Shown piece after piece: positions 34,913-44,124 of a stretch of 64,000 bases of DNA. The stretch covers positions 186,001 to 250,000 of the forward strand of contig CANFQX010000002.1 in assembly GCA_947449255.1 (NCBI GenBank), given 5' to 3'. A program made the translations under genes and the position numbers. The first letter of the stretch is position 1. Every line of letters begins with the position of its first letter. The stretch is from Pseudobdellovibrionaceae bacterium. Its GTDB lineage: Bacteria; Bdellovibrionota; Bdellovibrionia; Bdellovibrionales; Bdellovibrionaceae. The notes under the pieces are model-generated. The model saw only the letters and a program-made list of their open reading frames with translations, did no database searches and had not been told where the DNA came from.

Positions 34913-36352
34913 CTATTGAGTAGATATATTGTCTGAAACATTGATTCTGCCCATTTTTGATTTTGTAACCCGACCTTCTTGGGTGAGAAGACTTTTAAGA
35001 ACTATTCGAGCCGAATCATTCAACATCAGTCTAAATCCAGGTGGGATTGGGGCGTTGCCATCCACGGCCTTTTTAAGATCCGGATTGAACATAATGAATT
35101 GATCTTTACTAAGGCCGCTGACTCTTAAAAGCTCTTTAGCTGAAATACCCCTGGATAATTTCACAACATGAATTTGAATTTGTTTTTCTGGATTTAAATC
35201 TTTAAAAATATGCTCCTTATAGCGTTCTGTATAGAGTGCTGCCAAAAATTCAGAATAAAAATTTGAAGACGCAAAGTCGAACTGTCTTGAGTGATAATTT
35301 TGGATAATTTCAGCTAAGTCCCGCGAGTGGGTCTCTTTCATGGCCTTTCTTATTCCAGTGGGTCCATGGTTCCATGCTGTGATGGCAAGAGGCCAAGACT
35401 TGTGCAAGATCATGTGGTTTTCCTTGAAAAGCTTGGCAGCGGCTTCAGCGGCTTTAAAAGGAGAATGCCTTTCATCAATGTGATTATTAACAATCATGAA
35501 TTTTCTTCCGGTGTAGTCCATAAATTGCCACATCCCCGACGCACCAACTTTGCTGACAGCATTTTTGTTGAAACTGCTTTCGACAAAGGGGATGCGAGTT
35601 AACTCTACGGGGACATTGTTGCGTTTAAATATTTCTTCCATGGCGGGAAGATATTTCGGACTGACTTCAAGGCCATCTTTAAAGAAATTTTTCTGCCCAG
35701 TTTGAACGCGGACATTATTCGATGCTAATTTGATTTTTTCCTTTTTTGATCCTGGCAAACCCTCGAGGGCTTCCATTACTATTTTCTCGTATTCATTCAA
35801 TTTACTATATGAACCGCCAAGTCCTTTTCTTGATAAGGTCAACAGGGCAAGTTTAATATTCGTGGACTCATTCTTTACGAGCTTATCGGCTTTTTCATTG
35901 CGCATCCACCTGTGGCTTGGCGTTTTGGCATTTATAATGGGACTGACATCAATGATTTTATAAATGATCCAAGGATATGTCGCATGATGAATAATGCGAT
36001 GATTGCTGTCGTACTGGCTGTAGACATCAAACCAAAATGAGACACGGTTTTTGAGACCCTTTGAGATTTTAAAATCCTTGGGAATTTTATTGTCGAAATC
36101 ATTAAGTATTTCACTGCGTTTTTCAACGAGACTATTGTTGTCGTCGGAATCCTGGAGGCTGGCCTTTGTGTCATTTATAATTGGTGAGTTAAGACTTGAA
36201 TCCTCGGTTAAGGCTTGCTTATTCGGATTTCTACTAGCGTAACAAACAGAATTGACCAGACATGGGACCGCCAAAAGGGTGAATGTTAGGGCGGCAATTT
36301 TTATAGATGGCTGGTGTTTTTCTGTTTTGGACCATGTTTTTGTTTTTTCCAT
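34913..36352 (-). CDS. MltD-like membrane-bound lytic transglycosylase
   Basis: A peptidoglycan lytic transglycosylase that cleaves glycan strands to 1,6-anhydro products in the periplasm. The chosen ATG at 36350-36352 gives 479 residues and puts the signal peptide at the very N-terminus (AALTFTLLAVPCLVNS). A start 39 codons earlier would bury it. Residues 60-235 are a long basic linker of unknown role. The SLT domain has the catalytic glutamate in PFVESSFNKNAVSK (Glu258), then VGASGMWQFMDYTGR and AITAWNHGPTGIRK. The last 110 residues (HVVKLSRGISAKELLRVSGL, FNPDLKKAV) look like a degenerate LysM domain. Confidence 0.9.
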   Translation of the reverse strand: MEKTKTWSKTEKHQPSIKIAALTFTLLAVPCLVNSVCYASRNPNKQALTEDSSLNSPIINDTKASLQDSDDNNSLVEKRSEILNDFDNKIPKDFKISKGLKNRVSFWFDVYSQYDSNHRIIHHATYPWIIYKIIDVSPIINAKTPSHRWMRNEKADKLVKNESTNIKLALLTLSRKGLGGSYSKLNEYEKIVMEALEGLPGSKKEKIKLASNNVRVQTGQKNFFKDGLEVSPKYLPAMEEIFKRNNVPVELTRIPFVESSFNKNAVSKVGASGMWQFMDYTGRKFMIVNNHIDERHSPFKAAEAAAKLFKENHMILHKSWPLAITAWNHGPTGIRKAMKETHSRDLAEIIQNYHSRQFDFASSNFYSEFLAALYTERYKEHIFKDLNPEKQIQIHVVKLSRGISAKELLRVSGLSKDQFIMFNPDLKKAVDGNAPIPPGFRLMLNDSARIVLKSLLTQEGRVTKSKMGRINVSDNISTQ

Positions 36353-36744
36353 ATCCTGAGCAAGAGCAATGGAGGTGCCAGGTACTAAGGTCCTTAAGGC
36401 GGCTATACAGGGTTGGAGGTGTATAATAACTATCTGGTACTGACAAAAAGGGGCTTCCCCGGGCCACATTGCAGACGGTCTAAGTTATACCTAGCTTTGT
36501 ATTGTGTGACCGTTTTTTCGTCATTTTATTTCTCTGATTTGAGGTTGTTTTCATGTATCCCGAAATCAAATATCTCATTTTGAGAAGCCTCTCATTTTGC
36601 AGGCATCCACCGGCCAAAGGTAGGGCCCACTTGTCTCAAAATAAAAGAAATAACAAAAGAATTCTAAACCTCTGACCAAAATGAGCCGAATATTTGATAG
36701 AATAAAAGCACCAGAGGTTTTGAACTGAATCCATGGGGGACCCA
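36353..36744. other. 392-bp intergenic region
   Basis: The divergent gap between the lytic transglycosylase and the conserved-unknown gene. It contains a 9-bp inverted repeat (AAACCTCTG at 36666-36674 and CAGAGGTTT at 36712-36720) just upstream of the second gene, and the GGGGGA ribosome-binding site at 36735-36740. No RNA gene or mobile element is seen. Confidence 0.4.
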
Positions 36745-37386
36745 GTGACAAAGAAAGAAAATTCATCTTCAAATTCACTTGAACTTTTCTCTTGCCCCAA
36801 AACTTATTTTGGAGAGCTGGTGCAAAAGGGATTCTCGCATCGAAAAATACAATCAGCACCCTTTATTGAATCTTATTTAGTCAATATGTTGAGCCATTAC
36901 CTGGATTCTAGAAATCTTTTCGAGTCTCAGTACGCTAACGAAGCCGGCCAAAAAAATCCGCAAACCTTAGCAGAAATGTATTTGATTGCCCAGAATTCAG
37001 AAAACGGAGTCAAAAAAGAACTCTTAAGAAAACTTGGAGATAGAACACTCTACATCAGTGGATTTTTTGGAGACTCATTGCAACGAAAAATCGTCGATAT
37101 AGATTATTACGCAGAAATTGGCGGAGCAGCCTATGCCTCTCTAGCGCACTGTACAAGAGAAGACACCCTCTCAAAAGTTTACACTACTTTCTCGAAACGG
37201 TTTTTGGATTTTGTTGAAGTGCTGGCCTATATCAGCAACCATTCTTTGGTGAAGAGTGATCAAAGCATCTTAAGGCTCTATGAACGATACATGAGCACCG
37301 GCTCATCTTCAGCCCGCGAAAAGCTCGAAGAAATGGGAGTTTTATCCCTGCCCCATGACCAGGTAAAGCTTGGCAAACAAGGTTGA
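36745..37386 (+). CDS. Conserved protein of unknown function upstream of tatBC
   Basis: About 213 residues, soluble and mostly helical; I do not recognise a named family. KELLRKLGDRTLYISGFFGD is followed by RKIVDIDYYAEIGGAAYASL, a pattern with the feel of a conserved domain rather than a random product. The start is GTG at 36745, with GGGGGA five bases upstream. An ATG at 36733 contains that same site and lacks one of its own. The tatB gene begins 18 nt after its stop, so the three genes may form one transcript. No signal peptide or membrane segment is present. Confidence 0.75.
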   Translation: MTKKENSSSNSLELFSCPKTYFGELVQKGFSHRKIQSAPFIESYLVNMLSHYLDSRNLFESQYANEAGQKNPQTLAEMYLIAQNSENGVKKELLRKLGDRTLYISGFFGDSLQRKIVDIDYYAEIGGAAYASLAHCTREDTLSKVYTTFSKRFLDFVEVLAYISNHSLVKSDQSILRLYERYMSTGSSSAREKLEEMGVLSLPHDQVKLGKQG

Positions 37387-37404
37387 TTCCTCTAGTCTGT
37401 GTCC

Positions 37405-37824
37405 ATGTTTGGATTAAGTTTTTTCGAAATATTATTTTTAGCAATTTTAGCATTGATTGTCATTGGTCCTAAAGAGCTTCCCGTCGTGGCTCGAACTCTA
37501 GGGCGATTCATTAATGACCTCAAGAGGACAACAAATGGTTTAACTGACGAGTTAAAACAGCATGCGCGAATCGATCGAATTGATTTAAACGAGGCACCGC
37601 AAAAGCCAAACAATCCCCAGCCGCAACACACTGAAAAAGAATCTGGCTTTTCAACTTCGACACACGCAGAGCCTCATTCTCCTCATGAGGATCACAGCCC
37701 TATCGAAACTCATAATCCTATTGAAGTTCAAAATACAAATGAGTTTCACCATAATGCTGATGAAGCCACTGCGGCTAATTCTAAAGAAGCAAAACCCACT
37801 AAAAACGAAAATGAAAATATATGA
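37405..37824 (+). CDS. tatB: Twin-arginine translocase TatA/TatB-type subunit
   Basis: A 139-residue Tat subunit. One N-terminal transmembrane helix (FEILFLAILALIVIGPKELP) is followed by the amphipathic helix with VVARTLGRFINDLKR, as in TatB. TatA usually has FG at the hinge, whereas here GPKELP is nearer TatB. Residues 60-139 are a hydrophilic tail rich in His, Pro, Glu and Asn (EDHSPIETHNPIEV), which is longer and more repetitive than usual. The start is ATG 37405; a GTG six bases before is possible. It overlaps tatC by 4 bp (ATGA). Confidence 0.85.
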   Translation: MFGLSFFEILFLAILALIVIGPKELPVVARTLGRFINDLKRTTNGLTDELKQHARIDRIDLNEAPQKPNNPQPQHTEKESGFSTSTHAEPHSPHEDHSPIETHNPIEVQNTNEFHHNADEATAANSKEAKPTKNENENI

Positions 37825-38597
37825 CTGCAGATGAAGTGGAAGCCAAGGGTCAGTCCCTTTTTGAACATTTAGGCGAACTTCGCCAAAGATTAATTTATAG
37901 CGCTTATATTTTAATTATTGGAACAGCAATTTGCTACGCTTTCAGTGAAGATATTTTTAATTTTATCAGAAATCCCATACGGCCTTATCTGCCAGACGGT
38001 GGACTTATTTACACCGGGCCTTTGGATAAATTTATGGCACATATTAAGCTTGCTGTTATCGGCGGTTTCATCATCTCTTGCCCTTTGTGGTTGTATCAGG
38101 TTTGGAAATTTGTAGCTCCAGGATTGTATACAAAAGAAAAAAAATACATGTTTGGCTTCATCGCCTCTGGGACCATTTTATTTTTGATGGGTGCCGCTTT
38201 TTCATATTTTGTCGTTTTGCCAATGGCATTTCATTTTTTAATGAATTTTGGTGGAAATATTGACAAGCCGATGATTTCAATTGAGCAGTATTTGGGTTTC
38301 TTTACTCAAATGTGTTTGATGTTTGGTATTTCTTTTGAATTGCCTTTGATTATCTCAATTCTTGGAATGATGGGGATTGTGAGCCAAAAATTCCTTAAGG
38401 AAAAACGTCGCTATGCTGTAATGACCTTGGCCGTTTTATCCGCAATAATAACACCACCTGATTTGATGAGCATGATTATGATGTTAATCCCCATGTTGGC
38501 ACTCTATGAATTGGGCGTTTTTATGGTCGGCATTTTTGAACGAAAAAGGGAATCCGACGGAGCTCCATTCGACCAAAGGGTCAATGAGAGAGAGTAA
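37821..38597 (+). CDS. tatC: Twin-arginine translocase TatC
   Basis: TatC recognises twin-arginine signal peptides and forms the core of the Tat export channel. The 258-residue product has six hydrophobic segments. The family signature HLGELRQRLIYS is at the N-terminus, and FVAPGLYTKEKKYMFGFIASG and the late LSAIITPPDLMSMIMM are also present. It starts within the end of tatB and is followed by a hairpin at 38619-38648. Confidence 0.97.
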   Translation: MTADEVEAKGQSLFEHLGELRQRLIYSAYILIIGTAICYAFSEDIFNFIRNPIRPYLPDGGLIYTGPLDKFMAHIKLAVIGGFIISCPLWLYQVWKFVAPGLYTKEKKYMFGFIASGTILFLMGAAFSYFVVLPMAFHFLMNFGGNIDKPMISIEQYLGFFTQMCLMFGISFELPLIISILGMMGIVSQKFLKEKRRYAVMTLAVLSAIITPPDLMSMIMMLIPMLALYELGVFMVGIFERKRESDGAPFDQRVNERE

Positions 38598-38618
38598 TCA
38601 ATGCTGGTTATAAATTTG

Positions 38619-38648
38619 GAATTCAACACAGCACCCAGTGCTGAATTC
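38619..38648. terminator. Hairpin downstream of tatC
   Basis: GAATTC (38619-38624) pairs with GAATTC (38643-38648), and AGCAC pairs with GTGCT inside, with a 5-nt bulge on the left. It lies between convergent tatC and the carboxylase operon. A T-run is lacking, so efficiency is uncertain. Confidence 0.45.
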
Positions 38649-38675
38649 TAAATAGAAATGATGGCCTAACCAATA

Positions 38676-39203
38676 CTAGGGCTCTTCAAACTTAATCAAA
38701 AGTGCGCCAGACTCCACAGAGTCACCTTGTTTCACCATGATCTCTTTGATTTTTACATCGCGAGCGGCACGCATTTCGTTTTCCATTTTCATGGCTTCCA
38801 TAATCAAAAGCGGCTTATTGGCCTTAACCACATCGCCCACTTTGACAAAGATTTCAATAATTTTGCCGGGCATGCCAGATTTCAATTCCGCATCTCCGCC
38901 GAAACCACCGCCCTTTTTCAATGATTCATGCAACAGCATTTCGTCATTGAAAATTTTAATCGAACGGAATGAATTTCTTGTGAAGACCGTGTATTCCGTG
39001 GATGAACCAACCACATCAATCAAATAGGACTTTCCATGAAATAAAAAGCTGATATATTCTTCAGCTTTTTTATAGTCATTTTTTGAAACCTCATGATGAA
39101 CCCAGTCTTCACCATCAGCTTGCAAAGAAACTCTCCAAGAATGGCGATTTTCTGATACATCGACCTTATATTTTTTTCCTCTGAGCTCTGCTTCAAAATA
39201 CAT
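38676..39203 (-). CDS. Biotin carboxyl carrier subunit of acyl-CoA carboxylase
   Basis: A 175-residue protein. Its last 75 residues form a biotinyl domain with the canonical EAMKMEN, in which Lys139 would be biotinylated. The first 100 residues form a beta-rich domain like the one that links carrier and carboxylase in propionyl-CoA carboxylase alpha chains. The ATG follows the carboxylase stop by two bases. It works with the biotin carboxylase at 39206 and the carboxyltransferase at 40717, and the three are encoded in that reverse order on the minus strand. Confidence 0.93.
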   Translation of the reverse strand: MYFEAELRGKKYKVDVSENRHSWRVSLQADGEDWVHHEVSKNDYKKAEEYISFLFHGKSYLIDVVGSSTEYTVFTRNSFRSIKIFNDEMLLHESLKKGGGFGGDAELKSGMPGKIIEIFVKVGDVVKANKPLLIMEAMKMENEMRAARDVKIKEIMVKQGDSVESGALLIKFEEP

Positions 39204-39205
39204 GC

Positions 39206-40708
39206 TTACGTCCTTAACTGAAGTTTACGTCCCAATCGTCTCCAATTTGAAGTGACGTTGAGGTGACGGATGTCTTTGGATTTTCTATCGTTAAAGGCCT
39301 CGATGGCTGCAGCGATCAAAAATACGGGATCTTCAATCTGCTTGAACATCTCGGGCTCGATGACTTCAAAATTCTTTTCAATGAATTGAGTCGTGTAAGA
39401 TCCATCCCTAAATGTCGGGTGATCAAGTATCGTCCTGTGAAGGACGATATTAGTCTTAATCCCTGTCAAAACAAATTCACTTAGAGCCCGTTGCATACGA
39501 TTGATCGCTTCTTCTCGGGTTTCACCCCAAGTAATCAGTTTCGCAATCATGGGATCATAATAAATAGGAACATTGTAACCAGGGTAGGCATAAGAATCCA
39601 CGCGCATGAAGGGCCCTTGTGGATGTCGGCAAGCGCGGATAACACCTGGGCTTGGTTTATAAGTCACAGGGTCCTCAGCGCAGATGCGCGTTTCAATAGC
39701 ATGACCTTTTTGTCTTACATCATCTTGTGTGAAACTGAGTGGCTTACCAGCAGCCACCATGATTTGCTCGCGCACAAGATCAAATCCGGTGACAATTTCA
39801 GTCACGGGATGTTCAACCTGCAACCTGGTGTTCATCTCCATAAAGAAAAATTCTTTGGTGGTGTTGTCGAAAATAAATTCGATGGTGCCAGCGCCGACAT
39901 AGTTGATTTGTTTTGCAGCTCGAACTGAAGCCTCACCCATGCGAAACCGAACGTCATCATTCAATGATGGTGAAGGACATTCCTCAATAATTTTTTGATT
40001 TCTTCTTTGAACAGAACATTCACGTTCGAAAAGATGAACGTGATGATTATGCTTGTCACCAAAGACTTGAATTTCAATGTGTTTTGGATCGCTGACAAAT
40101 TTTTCGATATAAACAGTGGGATCTGCAAAATAGTTTTGTCCTTCAGAGCGGCATGCCCTGAAAGCGCTTTCAAACTCATCCATCTTGCGCACGACACGCA
40201 TTCCTTTACCACCGCCCCCAGCAGAGGCCTTGATGATGACTGGCAGACCAATTTTGGTGGCAACTTTGAGTGCCTCTTCAACTGATTCTACACCGCCATC
40301 ACTGCCTGGGACTGTTGGAACTCCAGCAGCTTTCATTAATTTTTTGGCGGAAATTTTATCACCCATAGCCTCGATATTTGCTACGGTTGGACCAATGAAG
40401 GTTATTCCAGCAGCTTCACAGGCTCTGGCAAAGTTGGTGTTTTCAGACAAAAAGCCATATCCAGGATGAATGGCATCAACGCCGGCGCCCTTAGCGACCT
40501 CGATGATTTTTTGAAAATTTAAATAACTTTCTTTAGATGGAGAGGGCCCAATATGGTAGGCCTCATCAGCCAAAAAGACATGCAAGCTATCACGATCTGC
40601 ATCCGAAAAAACGGCCACTGAACCTATTCCAAGTTCACGACAGGCGCGAGTGATTCGTATAGCAATTTCGCCGCGGTTAGCGATGAGAATTTTTTTAAAA
40701 ACAGCCAT
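39206..40708 (-). CDS. Biotin carboxylase subunit of acyl-CoA carboxylase
   Basis: A 500-residue ATP-grasp enzyme that carboxylates biotin with bicarbonate. It carries KILIANRGEIAIRITRACRE at the N-terminus, the glycine-rich loop IIKASAGGGGKGMRVV and the ATP-grasp MEMNTRLQVEHPVTE. It is about 50 residues longer than stand-alone AccC, the extra part lying after NFEVIEP at the C-terminus. That tail probably binds the carrier or the carboxyltransferase. It follows the carboxyltransferase by 8 nt and the carrier gene by 2 nt, so one transcript is expected. Confidence 0.95.
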   Translation of the reverse strand: MAVFKKILIANRGEIAIRITRACRELGIGSVAVFSDADRDSLHVFLADEAYHIGPSPSKESYLNFQKIIEVAKGAGVDAIHPGYGFLSENTNFARACEAAGITFIGPTVANIEAMGDKISAKKLMKAAGVPTVPGSDGGVESVEEALKVATKIGLPVIIKASAGGGGKGMRVVRKMDEFESAFRACRSEGQNYFADPTVYIEKFVSDPKHIEIQVFGDKHNHHVHLFERECSVQRRNQKIIEECPSPSLNDDVRFRMGEASVRAAKQINYVGAGTIEFIFDNTTKEFFFMEMNTRLQVEHPVTEIVTGFDLVREQIMVAAGKPLSFTQDDVRQKGHAIETRICAEDPVTYKPSPGVIRACRHPQGPFMRVDSYAYPGYNVPIYYDPMIAKLITWGETREEAINRMQRALSEFVLTGIKTNIVLHRTILDHPTFRDGSYTTQFIEKNFEVIEPEMFKQIEDPVFLIAAAIEAFNDRKSKDIRHLNVTSNWRRLGRKLQLRT

Positions 40709-40716
40709 CGTTACTC

Positions 40717-42285
40717 CTAAAGGGGGATATTTCCATGCTTTTTAGCTGGAGTGATATCGCGTTTATTTTTAAGCATTTCCAGCGAATCAATAATACGTTT
40801 ACGAGTCAAAGCAGGTTCAATGACTTCATCCGTGTATCCAAGTTCAGCTGAAACATAAGGGTTGCTAAATTTTGCTTCATATTCTGCAGTTAGGCGTGCT
40901 TTCTCAGCAACAGGATCTTTAGCTCTGTTAATTTCTTCCCGACTGATAATGCTTACTGCACCATCGGCACCCATGACGGCAATTTCTGCTGAAGGGTAGG
41001 CCAAATTAACATCAGATCTTAAAAGTTTTGATCCCATCACAATATAGGCGCCACCATAAGCCTTGCGCGTAATAATTGTAATTTTCGGAACTGTGGCCTC
41101 GGCATAGGCATAAAGTAATTTAGCACCATGAGTGATAATTCCATTCCATTCCTGATCTTTACCAGGCAAAAAGCCTGGGACATCCACAAATGAAACCACC
41201 GGAATATTGAAGGCATCACAAAAACGAATAAACCTTGCTGCTTTTCGAGAAGCTTCAATATTCAAACAGCCCGCCATGTTGTTGGGTTGATTGCCAACGA
41301 TTCCAACAGGGCGACCATTAAAACGTGCAAAACCAACCACAATATTTTTTGCAAAATGTTTATGAATTTCTAAAAAATATCCTTCATCAACGCATTCAGT
41401 GATCACTGAAATCATGTCATAAGGTTTTTTAGGATTTTCTGGAATTATGTTTGTAATGGCTTCAGTCAATCGGTCCGGACGATCTGAATTTGGCAAAATA
41501 GGGGCATCATCCAAATTGTTTGAAGGCAGAAAGTTCATCAATTCACGAATCAATAGCAAACAATGCTTATCATCTTCAGCAGCGAAATGAGCCACCCCTG
41601 ATTTTGCAGAATGAGTTGTTGCTCCACCAAGTTCTTCTTTAGTGACTTCTTCATGAGTCACCGTTTTGATAACCTCAGGACCAGTCACAAACATATAGCT
41701 GGTATTTTTAACCATGAAAACAAAGTCTGTGATGGATGGAGAGTAAACTGCTCCACCAGCGCAGGGGCCCATGATGGCTGTGATTTGAGGAATAAGGCCA
41801 GAGGCCATCGTGTTGCGAGTAAAGATATCAGCATAGCCGCCAAGGGATTCAATACCTTCTTGAATTCGTGCTCCGCCGGAATCATTCAGAGCAATAAAAG
41901 GCGCGCCATTTTTAATGGCAAGGTCCATAACTTTACAGATTTTATTAGCTTGTGTCCGTGACATGGATCCACCAATAACGGTGAAATCTTGTGAAGAGAC
42001 ATAGACCAACTTCCCATTGATACGCCCGTATCCAGTTACTACGCCATCACCAGGAACAACATTTTTTTCCATTCCAAAATTTGTACAGCGATGGGATACA
42101 AATCGATCCATCTCAACAAAGCTGCCAGGATCTAACAATACATCCAATCGTTCGCGAGCAGTCAGCCGACCACCTTGCTTATGTTTAGCAATCCGAGCCG
42201 CACCACCGCCAGCCATTGCCGCTTCATTGCGCTTCTCTAGCTCCGCAAGTTTGACTTGAAATCCATTTGAAACTTCTGTGTTCAT
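40717..42285 (-). CDS. pccB: Propionyl-CoA-type carboxyltransferase beta subunit
   Basis: A 522-residue carboxyltransferase that moves CO2 from biotin to an acyl-CoA. It has both CoA-binding crotonase-like halves: [60 protein letters not shown] and [20 protein letters not shown]. It also has an [13 protein letters not shown] site and the terminal KKHGNIPL of the family. The length and the GNIPL end favour propionyl-CoA carboxylase beta over AccD. The ATG is preceded by GAGGG. It is first in the operon, so the products are made together; propionyl-CoA to methylmalonyl-CoA is the likely reaction. Confidence 0.93.
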   Translation of the reverse strand: MNTEVSNGFQVKLAELEKRNEAAMAGGGAARIAKHKQGGRLTARERLDVLLDPGSFVEMDRFVSHRCTNFGMEKNVVPGDGVVTGYGRINGKLVYVSSQDFTVIGGSMSRTQANKICKVMDLAIKNGAPFIALNDSGGARIQEGIESLGGYADIFTRNTMASGLIPQITAIMGPCAGGAVYSPSITDFVFMVKNTSYMFVTGPEVIKTVTHEEVTKEELGGATTHSAKSGVAHFAAEDDKHCLLLIRELMNFLPSNNLDDAPILPNSDRPDRLTEAITNIIPENPKKPYDMISVITECVDEGYFLEIHKHFAKNIVVGFARFNGRPVGIVGNQPNNMAGCLNIEASRKAARFIRFCDAFNIPVVSFVDVPGFLPGKDQEWNGIITHGAKLLYAYAEATVPKITIITRKAYGGAYIVMGSKLLRSDVNLAYPSAEIAVMGADGAVSIISREEINRAKDPVAEKARLTAEYEAKFSNPYVSAELGYTDEVIEPALTRKRIIDSLEMLKNKRDITPAKKHGNIPL

Positions 42286-42450
42286 TGAGCCCTCTTCATC
42301 AAAAAAATACGTAAAATATTACTTAGGGATAATTACGACCGTACAAGCCACTGTGCTCGAATTTTTTTTCACAAGACCCTATTTCTATCATGAGCTTCGC
42401 TGGCAACGCTTTAAAAAACGACAAAAAACGCTAAAAAAAGCAAAAAAAAA

Positions 42451-42484
42451 CAGACGCGGAGCATACTATAAGGCTCCGCGTCTG
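42451..42484 (-). terminator. Intrinsic terminator of the subtilisin-like gene
   Basis: A perfect 12-bp GC-rich stem (CAGACGCGGAGC, 42451-42462, against 42473-42484) has a 10-nt loop. On the minus strand it is followed by nine T residues, the classical form. It lies 54 nt beyond the stop of the peptidase gene. Confidence 0.93.
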
Positions 42485-42537
42485 AAGATCATATGCTGTT
42501 TTTAAATTAAATTTTTCCGCATTGGTTTTATAATGAA

Positions 42538-43767
42538 CTAAGGGACTATTTGTTGAAGGTAGATGAGAGCTTTCTGAACGTTGATCCGGCCATGAGTGCT
42601 GACCTTAAATTCATGCCCAGGGAAAATATCCACAGAGTGCAGAATGGCTTGTCTGATTTGTGTTGCCGTCGCCTTGGGCTTAGCGCTCCACAGAAGAGCT
42701 GCAGCTCCACTCACAAAGGGTGCGGCCATACTCGTGCCATCCATGTAGGCTGTTCCGTTGTTTGGGGTCGTACTTAGAATGCTTTCACCGGGGGCTGCTA
42801 CCTGCACCAATTTGAAGCCACTGTTGGACCAAGAAGTCATAAAATCGCTAACACTAGAAGCCGCAACCGTTATCTGATTTGAAAGATTAAATGCAGCGGG
42901 ATACTCCGGAGTGTAATCGATATCTTGGCCATCATTGCCTGCAGCAACAATGACTAGAATTCCTTTTTTCTCAAGCTCTTCAAATTGGTTTTTCAAAGAG
43001 CTCACACAAGGTGCACCACCCCAACTGGCATTAATAATTTTTGCGCCACGGACGGCGGCATATTGCAAGGCCATTATGGCATCTCCCAAGGAGCCGCCAC
43101 CATCATTAGAAATAAATTGAGCGGGAATAATTTCCGCTTGAGGGGCCATCCCAAAAACGGGACCCTTGCTTGAGTCGGCAGCAATGATTCCCGCAACGTG
43201 CGTGCCATGGGCGCTGGGGTTTACTGAAGCACTTGGAGAAGAAACAAAACTTGCCCCATAATAATCATCGATATAGCCATTGCCATCATCGTCGATTCCA
43301 TTGCCTGGAATCTCGCCTTGGTTGATGGCAATCCTTGGAGCAATTTGCGGATGATTTATATCAACAAAGGAATCGACAATAGCCACTTTAATCCCTTGGC
43401 CAAAGAATCCCTGATTCCAAGCTGAGTCGGCATGGGACATCTTTTGTCCCCAATCATCAGCAGCTCCTGACGAAAGGATTTTAGCTGGTTGGTTGAACTG
43501 CATCACTCTGTCGTATTCAACAGTTTTAATTTTTTCTAAATTGGGTTGAATAAAGTTTTCTTTAAATTCAGCAGCAGTCCTTGCCGATTCAACCGTAAAT
43601 CTGCCATCTTCCCATTGAACTATGAATTTGTTTTCTATCGCCTGGCCCGAACAAGCGCTTGCTGCGATATTACCACTGTCTGAAAATACATTCGCAGTTG
43701 TTTTTTTTCCACAAGAGGACAGCAAAAAGAGGCCAAAAAAAGCCGAAAGACATTTTCGAACATCCAT
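42538..43767 (-). CDS. Subtilisin-like (S8) serine protease lipoprotein
   Basis: A 409-residue lipoprotein with lipobox FLLSSC (Cys19). Residues 20-110 look like an inhibitory propeptide (FIVQWEDGRFTVES). The catalytic triad is complete: Asp132 in VAIVDSFVDINHP, His187 in HGTHVAGIIAAD and Ser346 in GTSMAAPFVSGAAALLW. A DDDGNGYIDDYYG stretch in between could bind calcium. The start ATG at 43765-43767 has GAGGAG seven bases upstream. It stands alone between a strong terminator and a 357-bp gap. Such proteases act outside the cytoplasm. Confidence 0.95.
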   Translation of the reverse strand: MDVRKCLSAFFGLFLLSSCGKKTTANVFSDSGNIAASACSGQAIENKFIVQWEDGRFTVESARTAAEFKENFIQPNLEKIKTVEYDRVMQFNQPAKILSSGAADDWGQKMSHADSAWNQGFFGQGIKVAIVDSFVDINHPQIAPRIAINQGEIPGNGIDDDGNGYIDDYYGASFVSSPSASVNPSAHGTHVAGIIAADSSKGPVFGMAPQAEIIPAQFISNDGGGSLGDAIMALQYAAVRGAKIINASWGGAPCVSSLKNQFEELEKKGILVIVAAGNDGQDIDYTPEYPAAFNLSNQITVAASSVSDFMTSWSNSGFKLVQVAAPGESILSTTPNNGTAYMDGTSMAAPFVSGAAALLWSAKPKATATQIRQAILHSVDIFPGHEFKVSTHGRINVQKALIYLQQIVP

Positions 43768-43982
43768 GTTCAAACTCCTCGTACCGATTCAGGGATAATT
43801 CTTTTAACCCATATTGGAAGGACACTGAATCATTTCGGTACGGTTACTCTTCGGCAAAAAAAGTCTAAATTAAAGTCCAGTTCCAACATTGTGAGGCCAA
43901 TGCGTGATTATGAGGGTGCTGCAAATGCATTTGGAAGAGTACTAAAGGTTGGGTATTGAAAAATTGGGTATGGAAAGATAAC

Positions 43983-44011
43983 GGGGCTTAGCTCAGTTTA
44001 ATTGGGAGCAG
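43983..44011 (+). other. tRNA-like fragment (acceptor and D arm only)
   Basis: GGGGCTTA and then a D-arm form GCTC-AGTTTAATTGG-GAGC, as in the 5' half of Ala/Ile-type tRNAs. No anticodon arm, T-arm or 3' acceptor follows; the next bases are A-rich. It looks like a remnant or a chance match and not a working tRNA. Confidence 0.35.
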
Positions 44012-44074
44012 CAGTAAAAAAAAGAAAACACTGGGGGTGGAGTTCTTTACATTTTTTTAGATAAGGCACTGAAT

Positions 44075-44111
44075 CAGTTTACTAGCGAAAAGGAAACTAA
44101 CTAGTAAACTG
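44075..44111. terminator. Hairpin downstream of punA
   Basis: A perfect 11-bp stem (CAGTTTACTAG, 44075-44085, against 44101-44111) has a 15-nt loop, 14 nt beyond the punA stop on the minus strand. No T-run follows. The rest of the 43768-44124 gap holds no recognisable gene. Confidence 0.5.
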
Positions 44112-44124
44112 AAAATGGATGAAT

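Noticed and set aside
36353-36469. A 39-codon extension of the lytic transglycosylase gene
   Set aside because: It would move the signal peptide to the interior of the chain, and its composition is unlike a protein start; ATG at 36352 is better.
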